64,000 nt of DNA. Source: Mangrovimonas futianensis (lineage in GTDB: Bacteria > Bacteroidota > Bacteroidia > Flavobacteriales > Flavobacteriaceae). Positions within the stretch are counted from its first letter, which is position 1. Each line of letters begins with the position of its first letter. A program made the translations under genes and the position numbers. The notes beneath the pieces are model-generated. The model was not told where the DNA came from. It searched no databases and saw only the letters and a list, made by a program, of their open reading frames with translations. Below, in pieces: positions 1 through 8,580 of this stretch. The stretch is from positions 468,226 through 532,225 of the forward strand of contig NZ_JAJJNF010000002.1 in assembly GCF_021245805.1 (NCBI RefSeq), written 5' to 3'.

Positions 1-1901
1 GTATAATCAAACGAAAGGTTTGTAGGGTAATGTTTGTAGCTTGCACCCCAATTTCCTGAGAAACGTTCGGTAAGCAATTGCCTGTTTTTTTCGCCGTTTT
101 CATATTGATTTACTTCTTGAAAAGTGGCGCCTATATTGGCCTTGATTCCATGAGCAAAAACGGCATCAAAATTTAGGCTTACACCTTGTGAAATGGCGTG
201 TCCGTCTAAATTATTATATATAATTTGGTTGGGATTGGTTTCATAATCGGGTACAATTTGATTGGTGAAATAGGTATGCCAAGCCGAAGCATCTAGGGTA
301 AACATCATACCACTAGTTGTGTATATTTTTTTGAGGTAATTGATGTTCACGTTATATGATTCTTCAGGCTCTAGCGCTTCTTCTATTATCACATCGCGCG
401 CTCCTGTCAAAGCGGCGTGTTCTTCGGTGAAAAGATTGACGACTCTAAAACCCGTTCCTGCATTGATACGGATAATGTCTTCGTCAGTAGGTTTAAATCT
501 ATAGGCAACTCTGGGGGTAAAAATGCTCCCGTGGCGTTTATCGTAATCATAACGGGCGCCTAATAATACATGATGTTTGCTGTTAAAGGCTATTTCGTCT
601 TGAATGAAAAGCGAAGGAATGGTTACCTCGTCGGCCGTTTCTGTGGCTGTGGTATTGTCGTTATAGTAATTGTATCTTATTGCAGTGCCGAAGAGTAAAT
701 CATGTTTTTGGATGGACTTATCCCAAATTAATTGTCCAAAACCGATACGTTGTTGCGCTATGTAGGGCATGTTCCCATATACCGAGTTTTGATCATGGTC
801 AGAGTATGAAAACTGGAAATTTATGGTTTCGCTAATAGGTAATTGATAGAGGCCTATAATCTCAAACCGTGAGGTATAAATACTTTCTCCATAAACTTTG
901 TCGCCACCTCGATAACTCTTGTTCCAGTTCATTTCTCCACCCCATCGATCTTCATAGAAATACCTGCCAGCAATTGAAAAAGCTCTGTTTTTAGGTCTGT
1001 TAAAAGACCATTTTTGAAAAACCGAGATTCGATCTTGTAGGGTTACATCAGTAAAATGATCATTGTTGTTGTCTATGGGGTTGCTGTAATGGAAGTAATT
1101 AATTCCGGTCAAGACATTCGCTTTTTTGCCAAGTGTGGCTTTATATCCTAAATCAATGTTGGCTTCTCCCCAGCCAGTCACAAAACTATCTAATGTGAGT
1201 TTGGAAGTGTTTTCTGGTAATTTGGTAATGATATTGATTAAACCACCCACGGCCTCACTTCCGTATAAAGAAGAAGCAGGCCCTTTTACAATCTCTATTT
1301 GCTCAATCAAGGAATTAGGAATTCCCGACAGGCCATATACGGTGGAAAGTCCACTTACTATCGGCATGCCATCAATAAGAACCAGAGTGTAAGGACCTTC
1401 TAATCCATTGATATGGATGTCTCCCGTATTACAAACATTGCAATTGATTTGGGGGCGCACTCCATTTACATTCTGTAGAGCTTCAAAAATACTGGGGGTT
1501 GGGTTTTGTTTTAAAAAGGTGGTCGAGTAGATTTCCACAGGTACCGGACTCTCGAGTCTGCTCACAGGTTTTAAGGTTCCTGTTATGACTACTTCGTTTA
1601 GGGCTTCGGTTTCATCAAGAGCGAAGTTTATGTTAAGATTTTGATTGGTGATCTCTATTTTTTTGGTTTTGGTAGTAAACCCTGTAAAGGAAGCTGTAAG
1701 GATATAAATCCCGGAAGGCACATTTTTCATCAGATAACTCCCTTGTTCATCAGTCACACCTCCCAGATTGGTGTTTTTTAAATAGACATTGACGTAGGGC
1801 AGTGGTTCGCCATTGGAGGTAACCATACCCGAAATAGTAAAATCCTTTTGTCCGTGGGTTTTGAAAATGCCCAAAAAGATAAAAAAGTAAAGGAGGCGCA
1901 T
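1..1901 (-). CDS. TonB-dependent outer-membrane receptor (3' end outside window)
   Basis: The gene runs leftward from an ATG at 1901 and leaves the window, so only about 633 N-terminal residues are visible. It opens with a short hydrophobic signal peptide, followed by a carboxypeptidase-regulatory-like beta-sandwich (about residues 22-100, with GEPLPYVNVYLKNT) and a plug domain containing VLIDGMPIV and IVKGPASSLYGSEAVGG. Beta-barrel sequence follows. These receptors import metal chelates or other ligands across the outer membrane using TonB energy. The plug has a CNVC pair before the DIHINGL segment. It is divergent from a DtxR-type regulator and Feo genes, which suggests a metal-linked substrate; the ligand itself cannot be read from the sequence. 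Confidence 0.92.
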   Translation of the reverse strand, partial: MRLLYFFIFLGIFKTHGQKDFTISGMVTSNGEPLPYVNVYLKNTNLGGVTDEQGSYLMKNVPSGIYILTASFTGFTTKTKKIEITNQNLNINFALDETEALNEVVITGTLKPVSRLESPVPVEIYSTTFLKQNPTPSIFEALQNVNGVRPQINCNVCNTGDIHINGLEGPYTLVLIDGMPIVSGLSTVYGLSGIPNSLIEQIEIVKGPASSLYGSEAVGGLINIITKLPENTSKLTLDSFVTGWGEANIDLGYKATLGKKANVLTGINYFHYSNPIDNNNDHFTDVTLQDRISVFQKWSFNRPKNRAFSIAGRYFYEDRWGGEMNWNKSYRGGDKVYGESIYTSRFEIIGLYQLPISETINFQFSYSDHDQNSVYGNMPYIAQQRIGFGQLIWDKSIQKHDLLFGTAIRYNYYNDNTTATETADEVTIPSLFIQDEIAFNSKHHVLLGARYDYDKRHGSIFTPRVAYRFKPTDEDIIRINAGTGFRVVNLFTEEHAALTGARDVIIEEALEPEESYNVNINYLKKIYTTSGMMFTLDASAWHTYFTNQIVPDYETNPNQIIYNNLDGHAISQGVSLNFDAVFAHGIKANIGATFQEVNQYENGEKNRQLLTERFSGNWGASYKHYPTNLSFDY

Positions 1902-1925
1902 GTATGAAATAAACTTATTTTTATG

Positions 1926-1933
1926 CAAAGTTA
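1926..1933 (-). promoter_or_regulatory. Candidate -7 element for the TonB receptor gene
   Basis: The minus strand reads TAACTTTG here, matching the Bacteroidota -7 consensus TAnnTTTG, 24 bp upstream of the receptor ATG. A TTG (plus-strand CAA at 1948-1950) lies 14 bp further upstream, which is slightly close for a -33 element. Confidence 0.5.
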
Positions 1934-1941
1934 AAATAAAA

Positions 1942-1957
1942 TTTAGACAAGACTAAA
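1942..1957. promoter_or_regulatory. Imperfect palindrome, candidate metalloregulator operator
   Basis: TTTAGACAAGACTAAA has TTTAG/CTAAA arms around a 6-bp centre. It lies between the two divergent -7 elements, directly upstream of the -33 of the regulator gene and overlapping the -33 region of the receptor gene. DtxR-family operators are palindromes of this general size and AT-rich edge. The assignment is an inference. Confidence 0.35.
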
Positions 1958-1960
1958 AAA

Positions 1961-1991
1961 TTGTTTTTATTGAAGTAAATCAATATCTTTG
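1961..1991 (+). promoter_or_regulatory. Promoter of the DtxR-Feo operon
   Basis: TTG at 1961-1963, a 20-bp spacer and TATCTTTG at 1984-1991 form a good Bacteroidota TTG / TAnnTTTG promoter. It ends 14 bp before the ATG of the first regulator gene, so the leader would be very short. Confidence 0.65.
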
Positions 1992-2005
1992 ACCAAAAGA
2001 AAACC

Positions 2006-2665
2006 ATGTTATCATTAGCCGAAGAAAATTATTTAAAGGCCATATATCATCTAGGAAAGTTTGGGACTATTTCAGTGAGTACTAATGCTATTGCTGATAA
2101 AATGGCTACTAAAGCTTCCTCTGTAACTGATATGATAAAGAAGTTGGCAGAGAAGGAATTAGTGGTTTATAAAAAATATCAAGGGGCGAAGCTTACAGAA
2201 AATGGCAGAAAACTGGCGGCTTCGGTAGTAAGAAAACATAGGTTGTGGGAAGTTTTCTTAGTGGAACACCTTAATTTTTCTTGGGATGAGGTTCACGAAG
2301 TGGCAGAGCAATTGGAACATATTCAGTCTGAAAAATTAATCAATCAACTTGATGCTTTTTTGGAATTTCCCACCCATGATCCACATGGAGATCCCATTCC
2401 GGATAAAAATGGACAAATAAAGAAAACAGACAAGGTGCTTTTGGCGCAGGTCAAAGAACACGAACATTGCATGTGTGTTGGTGTTAAGGATTCTTCCAAA
2501 GAGTTTTTGAAGTATCTGGATAAACATCAGATTGCTTTGGGAACCCAGTTTAAAGTATTGTCCAAAGAGGCTTTTGATGAATCCATGATTTTGGAAGTGC
2601 ACAACAAGCCTTTGAGTATATCTAAAGTGGTTTCGAATAACTTATTTGTAAAGAGCAACCAATGA
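2006..2665 (+). CDS. DtxR/MntR-family metal-dependent transcriptional regulator
   Basis: This 219-residue protein has an N-terminal winged helix beginning LSLAEENYLKAIYHLG, then a DtxR dimerisation and metal-binding helix. That helix keeps the His of VRKHRLWE and the E-x-x-E-H of EQLEH, which correspond to metal ligands of MntR. A DPHGDPIP loop leads into an SH3-like C-terminal domain. At the N-terminal ligand position the residue is Asn (in EENY), where MntR has Asp and DtxR has Met. The stop overlaps the next start by ATGA, so it is co-transcribed with a second DtxR-like gene and a FeoB. It probably represses this operon, and perhaps the divergent TonB receptor, when Fe(II) or Mn(II) is sufficient. 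Confidence 0.9.
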   Translation: MLSLAEENYLKAIYHLGKFGTISVSTNAIADKMATKASSVTDMIKKLAEKELVVYKKYQGAKLTENGRKLAASVVRKHRLWEVFLVEHLNFSWDEVHEVAEQLEHIQSEKLINQLDAFLEFPTHDPHGDPIPDKNGQIKKTDKVLLAQVKEHEHCMCVGVKDSSKEFLKYLDKHQIALGTQFKVLSKEAFDESMILEVHNKPLSISKVVSNNLFVKSNQ

Positions 2666-3684
2666 ATATAAGTCAGCCATTATATAACCTGATTCTTTTT
2701 GTGCTTCTTGCAGGCTTGCTTTATTTTTTGTTTCGACCTACCAAAGGTTGGTTTTGGATTATTCAAAACAGTGTTAGAACCGATCAAAAAACCATCACAG
2801 AAGATATTTTGAAACAAATGTACACTTGGGAAAATCAGGGAGTTGTTATTTTCAAGGAAGATTTGATCAAGAGTTTGAAATACAGTGATGGAACGCTAGA
2901 AGATGTTTTGGAAACCATGGAAAAAAGCATGCTCATTACCCAAACTGAAGAGGTGTTGGAACTAACGCCATCAGGTAGGAGTTATGCTATAAAAATTGTG
3001 CGTGTTCACCGTCTTTGGGAAAAATATCTAGCGGAAAAAACAGGATTTGAAAAAAGCGAGTGGCACCATCGTGCTGAGAAAATGGAGCACCGATTAAGTC
3101 ATGAGGAGACCAATATGTTGGCGACCCAATTAGGAAACCCCATGTACGATCCTCATGGAGACCCTATCCCAACGCATGAAGGAGACGTATTGGATATAGA
3201 AGGAGAATCTTTGGCAGATTTGGAAATAGATACCGTTGGTAAAATTGTGCATATCGAAGATGAACCTGATGTGATTTACCGCCAGATTTTAGCTGAAAAC
3301 ATACATATAGGTTCACAAATTAGGGTTGTTGAAAATAGCAAGCAACGGGTGTTGTTCTATTCGGAGGGTGAAGAGTTTGTCTTAGCTCCAGAAGTGGCTA
3401 AAAATATTACGATTCAAGTTTTTGAAACAGAAGTAGTATTTGAGGAAGATGCTGTTCGGTTGTCTTCCCTTAAGAAGGGAGAGGAGGCTGAAATTATAGG
3501 GATTTCCAAAGAATTTAGAGGTGATGGCAGACGACGACTACTGGATTTAGGCTTTGTAAAAGGCACCCCTATAAAAATTGATTTGGTAAGCCCTTTAAGC
3601 AATCCAAAAGCGTATTTGGTTAAAGGAACCACCATTGCGTTGCGAGAAGATCAGGCGGCCAAAATACTTATTAAAAAACGGTAA
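2662..3684 (+). CDS. Membrane-anchored DtxR-like winged-helix protein fused to a FeoA domain
   Basis: The 340-residue product starts with one hydrophobic helix (about residues 7-25, ILFVLLAGLLYFLF). A DtxR-type winged helix and metal-binding helix follow, with VHRLWE and E-x-x-E-H in EKMEH, then a DPHGDPIP loop. The last 75 residues or so are a FeoA-like SH3 domain (LLDLGFVKGTPIKI). The metal ligand positions look intact, including an Asp in EDILKQMY. FeoA domains normally assist FeoB, so this looks like a metal sensor tethered beside the transporter. Whether it binds DNA is unclear, because membrane anchoring is unusual for this family. It overlaps the preceding gene by 4 bp and ends 1 bp before the FeoB GTPase gene. 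Confidence 0.85.
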   Translation: MNISQPLYNLILFVLLAGLLYFLFRPTKGWFWIIQNSVRTDQKTITEDILKQMYTWENQGVVIFKEDLIKSLKYSDGTLEDVLETMEKSMLITQTEEVLELTPSGRSYAIKIVRVHRLWEKYLAEKTGFEKSEWHHRAEKMEHRLSHEETNMLATQLGNPMYDPHGDPIPTHEGDVLDIEGESLADLEIDTVGKIVHIEDEPDVIYRQILAENIHIGSQIRVVENSKQRVLFYSEGEEFVLAPEVAKNITIQVFETEVVFEEDAVRLSSLKKGEEAEIIGISKEFRGDGRRRLLDLGFVKGTPIKIDLVSPLSNPKAYLVKGTTIALREDQAAKILIKKR

Positions 3685-3685
3685 A

Positions 3686-4459
3686 ATGGAGAACAAGAAA
3701 ATAACAAGTGCATGTGAGGCATGTCCGCAATTTAATCCACATGGATTGAAAAAATTGGGGGTCAATGCAGAAAATACCGATTTTGTTATTGCCTTGGCGG
3801 GTAATCCCAATACTGGAAAAAGTACCGTATTCAATGCTTTGACAGGGTTAAGGCAGCACACGGGTAATTGGCCAGGTAAAACGGTAACAAGAGCTGAAGG
3901 AGCGTATCAATACAATAATAAAAAATACAAACTGGTAGATTTACCTGGAACCTATTCTTTGCTTTCTACATCACAGGACGAAGAGGTTGCCAGAAACTTT
4001 ATCCTTTTTGGAAAACCAGATGTCACCGTAATTGTGGTAGATGCTGGAAGATTGGAGAGAAACCTGAATTTGGTACTTCAAATTTTGGAAATAACAGGTA
4101 AAGCAGTCTTATGTTTAAATCTGATGGATGAAGCCAAGAGAAATCACGTTGAGGTTAATGAGAGAGCATTGGCTAAGCGTTTGGGAATCCCCGTGGTTCC
4201 CACAAGTGCCAGGTTTAATAAAGGAATTCCAGAGCTTATTGATGTGGTAAGTCAAGTAGCTAACGGACAAATAGTTTGTCAACCACATAGAATTACCAAT
4301 GTGCCCAAAAGTATTAATGAGGCGGTTCAAAAATTAAGTGAAAAAATAAAAAAACAATTCCCATCCATTCCCAATAGTCGTTGGATTGCTTTCAGACTTT
4401 TAGAGGGAGATGAAAGGGTCGTTGAGGCCTTAAGAAATGGTGAATTTGAGATGCAGTAA
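3686..4459 (+). CDS. feoB: FeoB GTPase domain encoded as a separate protein
   Basis: This 257-residue protein is the cytoplasmic G domain of a FeoB transporter: G1 at GNPNTGKST, G3 at DLPGTYSLL, G4 at NLMDE, then the helical domain ending in FRLLEGDE. The start at 3686 follows the upstream stop directly; an in-frame upstream ATG at 3635 would overlap the FeoA domain by 50 bp. Near the N-terminus there is a C-E-A-C-P motif at about residues 10-14. The frame ends with TAA exactly at the boundary between G domain and membrane domain. A permease frame begins 1 bp later. It is either a true two-gene FeoB or a frameshift. Confidence 0.88.
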   Translation: MENKKITSACEACPQFNPHGLKKLGVNAENTDFVIALAGNPNTGKSTVFNALTGLRQHTGNWPGKTVTRAEGAYQYNNKKYKLVDLPGTYSLLSTSQDEEVARNFILFGKPDVTVIVVDAGRLERNLNLVLQILEITGKAVLCLNLMDEAKRNHVEVNERALAKRLGIPVVPTSARFNKGIPELIDVVSQVANGQIVCQPHRITNVPKSINEAVQKLSEKIKKQFPSIPNSRWIAFRLLEGDERVVEALRNGEFEMQ

Positions 4460-4460
4460 G

Positions 4461-5876
4461 ATGAAGAATGAAGTTGAAAATATCATAGGGTTGTCAAATG
4501 AGCTTCGATGGAAACTAGGAGGTGAATTTCATGATCACATTAGTGAAAGTATTTATGCGGATGCCTCTGAGATTGTAGAAGAAACGGTTAACACAGCTGG
4601 CAAAAAGGGAAGAAATGCTATCGATGTCAAAATTGACCAGATAGTTACTAGCAGGAAGTGGGGATTTCCAATCATGTTTTTGATTTTAGGTGTTATTTTA
4701 TGGATTACCATTATCGGCGCAAACTATCCTTCTAGTCTACTTGCAGAATTATTGTTGGATACGATTCACCCAGCACTGAAATCTGGTGCCAATAGTATTG
4801 GTATGCCTTGGTGGTTAAGTGGGTTCTTAATAGATGGGGTGTATTTGGCTTTAGCCTGGGTTATTGCTGTTATGTTACCTCCTATGGCCATTTTCTTTCC
4901 GCTTTTTACGCTATTGGAGGACTTCGGATACTTGCCAAGGGTGGCTTTTAACTTGGATTATTTATTTAAAAAAGCAGGCGCCCATGGAAAACAGGCATTG
5001 ACCATGAGTATGGGATTTGGGTGCAATGCAGCTGGAGTGGTAGCTACAAGAATTATTGATAGTCCACGAGAACGTTTAATAGCTATCATAACCAATAATT
5101 TTTCCTTATGTAATGGGAGATGGCCAACACAAATTTTGATTGCCTCCATTTTTGTTGGTGCGATAGTTCCCGAAGCTTTATCTGGTACAGCTTCTGTATT
5201 TGCCGTTATAGGTATTGCCATTCTAGGAATGGCCTTTATGTTTACCAGTTCTTGGTTATTAAGTAAAACGGTTTTAAAGGGACAGGTTTCTACCTTCAAC
5301 TTGGAATTACCTCCCTATCGTCCACCAAGGTTTTGGAAGACACTATACACTTCTTTGATTGATAGAACACTCATTGTTCTATGGCGTGCCATCGTTTTTG
5401 CTGCCCCAGCTGGAGCAGTCATCTGGTTGATATCCAATATTATGATTGGAGACCACAGTATTGCCTATTGGATGATTGATTCTCTCAATGGATTTGGGTG
5501 GTTGATTGGTCTCAATGGAGTCATTCTAGTGGCTTATATTGTGGCGATTCCAGCCAATGAAATTGTAATTCCAACGGTTCTGATGCTAACGGTTTTGGTT
5601 ACTGGGATGGCTGGTGGAGCAGGAGCTGGGGTGATGTTTGAGTTGGATTCAGCCAATGCTACTTCCGAAATTTTAAAAGCAGGAGGGTGGACATTATTAA
5701 CGGCCATCAACCTTATGTTGTTCAGTTTGCTTCACAATCCGTGTAGTACGACCATTTATACCATTTACAAAGAAACCAAAAGTGTAAAATGGACCGCGGT
5801 CGCCACATTGATGCCTTTGGCTATGGGATTTGTAGTTACTTTTTTAGTGGCACAGATTTGGTATATGTTTTCTTAA
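4461..5876 (+). CDS. feoB: FeoB membrane permease domain encoded separately
   Basis: The 471-residue protein has many membrane segments and the two Gate/nucleoside-recognition repeats of FeoB. Conserved motifs include GFGCNAAGVVATRII and NNFSLCNGRWP. The latter differs from the TTCSARLPVY motif of the other FeoB in this window, so the two probably belong to different FeoB subgroups. Some divergent FeoB proteins, such as FeoB2 of Porphyromonas gingivalis, have been linked to manganese, so Mn(II) is a possible substrate here. ATG at 4461 is the first start after the GTPase stop. Together with the upstream 257 residues it makes a normal-length FeoB of about 728 residues. Confidence 0.88.
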   Translation: MKNEVENIIGLSNELRWKLGGEFHDHISESIYADASEIVEETVNTAGKKGRNAIDVKIDQIVTSRKWGFPIMFLILGVILWITIIGANYPSSLLAELLLDTIHPALKSGANSIGMPWWLSGFLIDGVYLALAWVIAVMLPPMAIFFPLFTLLEDFGYLPRVAFNLDYLFKKAGAHGKQALTMSMGFGCNAAGVVATRIIDSPRERLIAIITNNFSLCNGRWPTQILIASIFVGAIVPEALSGTASVFAVIGIAILGMAFMFTSSWLLSKTVLKGQVSTFNLELPPYRPPRFWKTLYTSLIDRTLIVLWRAIVFAAPAGAVIWLISNIMIGDHSIAYWMIDSLNGFGWLIGLNGVILVAYIVAIPANEIVIPTVLMLTVLVTGMAGGAGAGVMFELDSANATSEILKAGGWTLLTAINLMLFSLLHNPCSTTIYTIYKETKSVKWTAVATLMPLAMGFVVTFLVAQIWYMFS

Positions 5877-5886
5877 ATTTGAACAG

Positions 5887-6321
5887 ATGCATGCAATCAA
5901 GTATTTTCTTGTCGTTCTAGCGATATCCTTTTTAGGGCAATTAGGGTATGCCCAAGACCAAATAAAATTGGAAGGGGATCCTCCCCAGATTCTTCTTAAT
6001 TTAAAATTTGGTGAAACCATGGAATGGAAAGGTTATCAATTGCAATTCATGGAGGTCAAACAAGATTCACGTTGTCCTAAAGGAGTGAACTGCATTAGTC
6101 CAGGCGAAGCCATTGTGGTAGTGAAAATTTTTAAAGAAGGGGTCCTTTTAGAAGAAAAGAGCTTAATGATTTCCTATAGGCACTTTCAAGATGACATGAC
6201 TCAAATTTTGGATGTAGATGGCGAATCCCTTCATGTACAGAACTTAAAACCTTATCCAGTTGATGGAGTTACCGTAAAAGACAATGATAGGTGTCTTCAG
6301 GTTATTCCAGTAAATGAGTAG
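5887..6321 (+). CDS. Small secreted protein with a DSRCP motif, function unknown
   Basis: The 144-residue protein has a Sec signal peptide ending near YAQ (residues 20-22). The mature part carries a D-S-R-C-P...C-I-S-P-G-E-A motif, a pattern found in small secreted proteins of Bacteroidota, with two cysteines that could form a disulfide. It begins 10 bp after the split FeoB and is probably its last operon member, so a periplasmic role linked to metal uptake is possible. No enzymatic function can be assigned. Confidence 0.7.
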   Translation: MHAIKYFLVVLAISFLGQLGYAQDQIKLEGDPPQILLNLKFGETMEWKGYQLQFMEVKQDSRCPKGVNCISPGEAIVVVKIFKEGVLLEEKSLMISYRHFQDDMTQILDVDGESLHVQNLKPYPVDGVTVKDNDRCLQVIPVNE

Positions 6322-6323
6322 CC

Positions 6324-6464
6324 TTAGTGACAACCACAATCATCTTTGCCACAGGAATTGGCCGCTTTTTTACTATTTGGAAAGAAAAATTTCCGAACAA
6401 GAAAGCCTGCAGCTAATATCACTGCCGAAAAAACTAATATGGTTTGGATGATATCATTTTCCAT
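6324..6464 (-). CDS. FeoB-associated Cys-rich membrane peptide
   Basis: A 46-residue protein, MENDIIQTIL at the start and CGKDDCGCH at the end. One transmembrane helix (about residues 6-24) is followed by a basic stretch (VRKFFFP) and a Cys-rich tail with three Cys and a terminal His. This matches the small Cys-rich membrane proteins commonly encoded beside feoB. It lies 16 bp downstream of feoB on the same strand and converges with the gene ending at 6321, two bases away. The tail may bind the transported metal or an Fe-S cluster; that is an inference. Confidence 0.8.
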   Translation of the reverse strand: MENDIIQTILVFSAVILAAGFLVRKFFFPNSKKAANSCGKDDCGCH

Positions 6465-6480
6465 ATCTAAAAGATACAAA

Positions 6481-8580
6481 TTATTTTAAAATTTGGAAAG
6501 CCGCCAAGGCTACCAAATAAGCAAAACTACTCATAACAACGAGTTGTAAGGCGGGCCATTTCCAACTGTTTGTTTCGCGTTTTACAATAGCTAACGTACT
6601 CATACATTGCATTGCAAAGGCATAAAAAAGTAATAGTGAAATCCCGGAGGCAAAGTTGAACAATGGCGTTCCTAAAATTGGGTTAACCTCTCCTGCCATT
6701 CTATTTTTGATGGTGTCTTCTTCCTCACTTCCCACACTATAAATCGTAGCAAGGGTGCCCACGAAAACCTCTCTGGCTGCAAAAGAACTCACAATGGCAA
6801 TACCAATTTTCCAATCATAGCCTAATGGTTGGATGGCAGGTTCAATGCTTTTTCCAAGACGGCCTATAAAACTATGTTCTAATTTATAAGAGGCAATATG
6901 GTGATTTAAATCTTCTTCAGATAGGTCTTGGTCCTTAAATTGTTCTGTAACAATTTCTTCGGCATTATTGAAATTATCTCCTGGTCCATAGGACGCTAAA
7001 AACCACAAAACAATGGATATGGCAAGTATGATTTTACCAGCGCCAAAAATGAAGCTTTTGGTCTTTTCAATAACCGTAAGAGCCACGTTTTTAAACAGAG
7101 GCAATTTGTAGTTAGGCATTTCAACTACAAAAAAACTACGGCTTTTTATTTTTAGAACTTGATGGAGTATAAAAGCCGAACAAATAGCGGCGCCAAATCC
7201 TAACAAATATAATAACATTAGGGTAAGGGCCTGATAGCTTAATCCTAAGAAACGCCCTTCAGGAATGACCAAAGCAATGATTATAAGGTATACAGGCAAT
7301 CTAGCCGAACAAGTCGTGAAAGGTGTCACTAAAATAGTGATTAGTCGTTCTTTCCAACTTTCAATGTTTCTTGTGGCCATAACCGCTGGAATAGCACATG
7401 CTGTCCCAGAAATTAAAGGGACCACACTTTTTCCGCTTAGTCCAAATCTTCTCATGATACGGTCCATTAGGAATACCACCCGACTCATGTAACCACTCTC
7501 TTCTAGTATGGAAATGAATAGAAATAGAAAGGCAATTTGAGGAATGAATATCACGATTCCTCCCAGTCCGGGGATAACACCTTCAGCTATCAAATCGGTG
7601 AACTGTCCTTGAGGAAGATGGGTACTGGTCCATTCACTTAGAGAGGCAAAAATACCATCAATAAAGTCCATAGGCACACTAGACCAATCATATATTGCTT
7701 GAAAGATGGTCAATAAGATAAAGAAGAAAATAAGATAACCCCATACTTTATGGGTTAAAATACGATCTAATTTGATTCTTAAATCCTTGGCCGTGGCTAA
7801 ATCAATGGTTTGTCCTTTTTTCAGGGCATCATTAATAAATTGGTACCTTTTTATGGTTTCTCTTTGCTGTAAGCGTTTTAAATCTGCCTTCGGTTTGGTT
7901 TTAAAATCATCCAAAACCTCGATTTCATTCCTTGAAATCTTACCAAAGTTGACATCTTGCGTGATTACCAACCAAAGTTTATACAACAACTGATTAGGGA
8001 ATGCTTTTCTTAAACCGTCAAAATATTGAGGATCTATTTCAGAAGCATTGAGACAAGGCTCTGTAGAAAGCTCCTTGTAACTGGCAATAAGTTCTTTTAA
8101 AACATCAACACCTTGTTTTTTTCTTGTACTAACTAAGGCTATTTTGGTGTTTAATTTTTTCTCAAGATAATCTATATCTAAACTGATTCCCTTATAAGCC
8201 ATTCTATCAGCCATATTGATGACTAAAATGGTGGGGATTTCCAAATCCTTGATTTGCGTAAATAAAAGCAGGTTTCTCTTTAGGTTTTCTACATCACTCA
8301 CTACGACTGCTACATCGGGAAAATCCTTATCGGTTTTATTCAGCAAGAGCTCTATAACAACATTCTCATCAAGGGAAGACGCATTTAAACTATAGGTTCC
8401 TGGCAAATCAATGATATGGGCTTTAACACCTCTAGGTAATTTACAAATGCCTTCTTTTTTCTCAACCGTTATACCAGGATAGTTACCTACTTTCTGGTTT
8501 AAACCTGTTAGGGCGTTGAAAACAGAAGTTTTTCCCGTGTTTGGATTTCCAATTAATGCAACATTAATCTGCTTACTCAT
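6481..8580 (-). CDS. feoB: Ferrous iron transporter FeoB, full length
   Basis: This 699-residue protein has the complete FeoB layout. The N-terminal GTPase has GNPNTGKTS, DLPGTYSL and NMAD. A helical guanine-dissociation-inhibitor-like domain and a polytopic permease follow, with CAIPAVMATRNIE and the Cys motif TTCSARLPVY typical of classic iron-type FeoB. It imports Fe(II) across the inner membrane. The start overlaps feoA by 8 bp, and a Cys-rich FeoB-associated peptide follows, giving a compact three-gene feo operon. It is the second FeoB system within 5 kb, on the opposite strand and with a different permease signature. Confidence 0.96.
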   Translation of the reverse strand: MSKQINVALIGNPNTGKTSVFNALTGLNQKVGNYPGITVEKKEGICKLPRGVKAHIIDLPGTYSLNASSLDENVVIELLLNKTDKDFPDVAVVVSDVENLKRNLLLFTQIKDLEIPTILVINMADRMAYKGISLDIDYLEKKLNTKIALVSTRKKQGVDVLKELIASYKELSTEPCLNASEIDPQYFDGLRKAFPNQLLYKLWLVITQDVNFGKISRNEIEVLDDFKTKPKADLKRLQQRETIKRYQFINDALKKGQTIDLATAKDLRIKLDRILTHKVWGYLIFFFILLTIFQAIYDWSSVPMDFIDGIFASLSEWTSTHLPQGQFTDLIAEGVIPGLGGIVIFIPQIAFLFLFISILEESGYMSRVVFLMDRIMRRFGLSGKSVVPLISGTACAIPAVMATRNIESWKERLITILVTPFTTCSARLPVYLIIIALVIPEGRFLGLSYQALTLMLLYLLGFGAAICSAFILHQVLKIKSRSFFVVEMPNYKLPLFKNVALTVIEKTKSFIFGAGKIILAISIVLWFLASYGPGDNFNNAEEIVTEQFKDQDLSEEDLNHHIASYKLEHSFIGRLGKSIEPAIQPLGYDWKIGIAIVSSFAAREVFVGTLATIYSVGSEEEDTIKNRMAGEVNPILGTPLFNFASGISLLLFYAFAMQCMSTLAIVKRETNSWKWPALQLVVMSSFAYLVALAAFQILK

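Noticed and set aside
1126..1392. Plus-strand open frame of 88 codons
   Set aside because: It is antisense to the TonB plug domain, which is clearly coding on the other strand.
4437..4460. Upstream start for the FeoB permease
   Set aside because: The ATG at 4437 would overlap the GTPase end and add residues with no FeoB similarity; ATG 4461 fits better.
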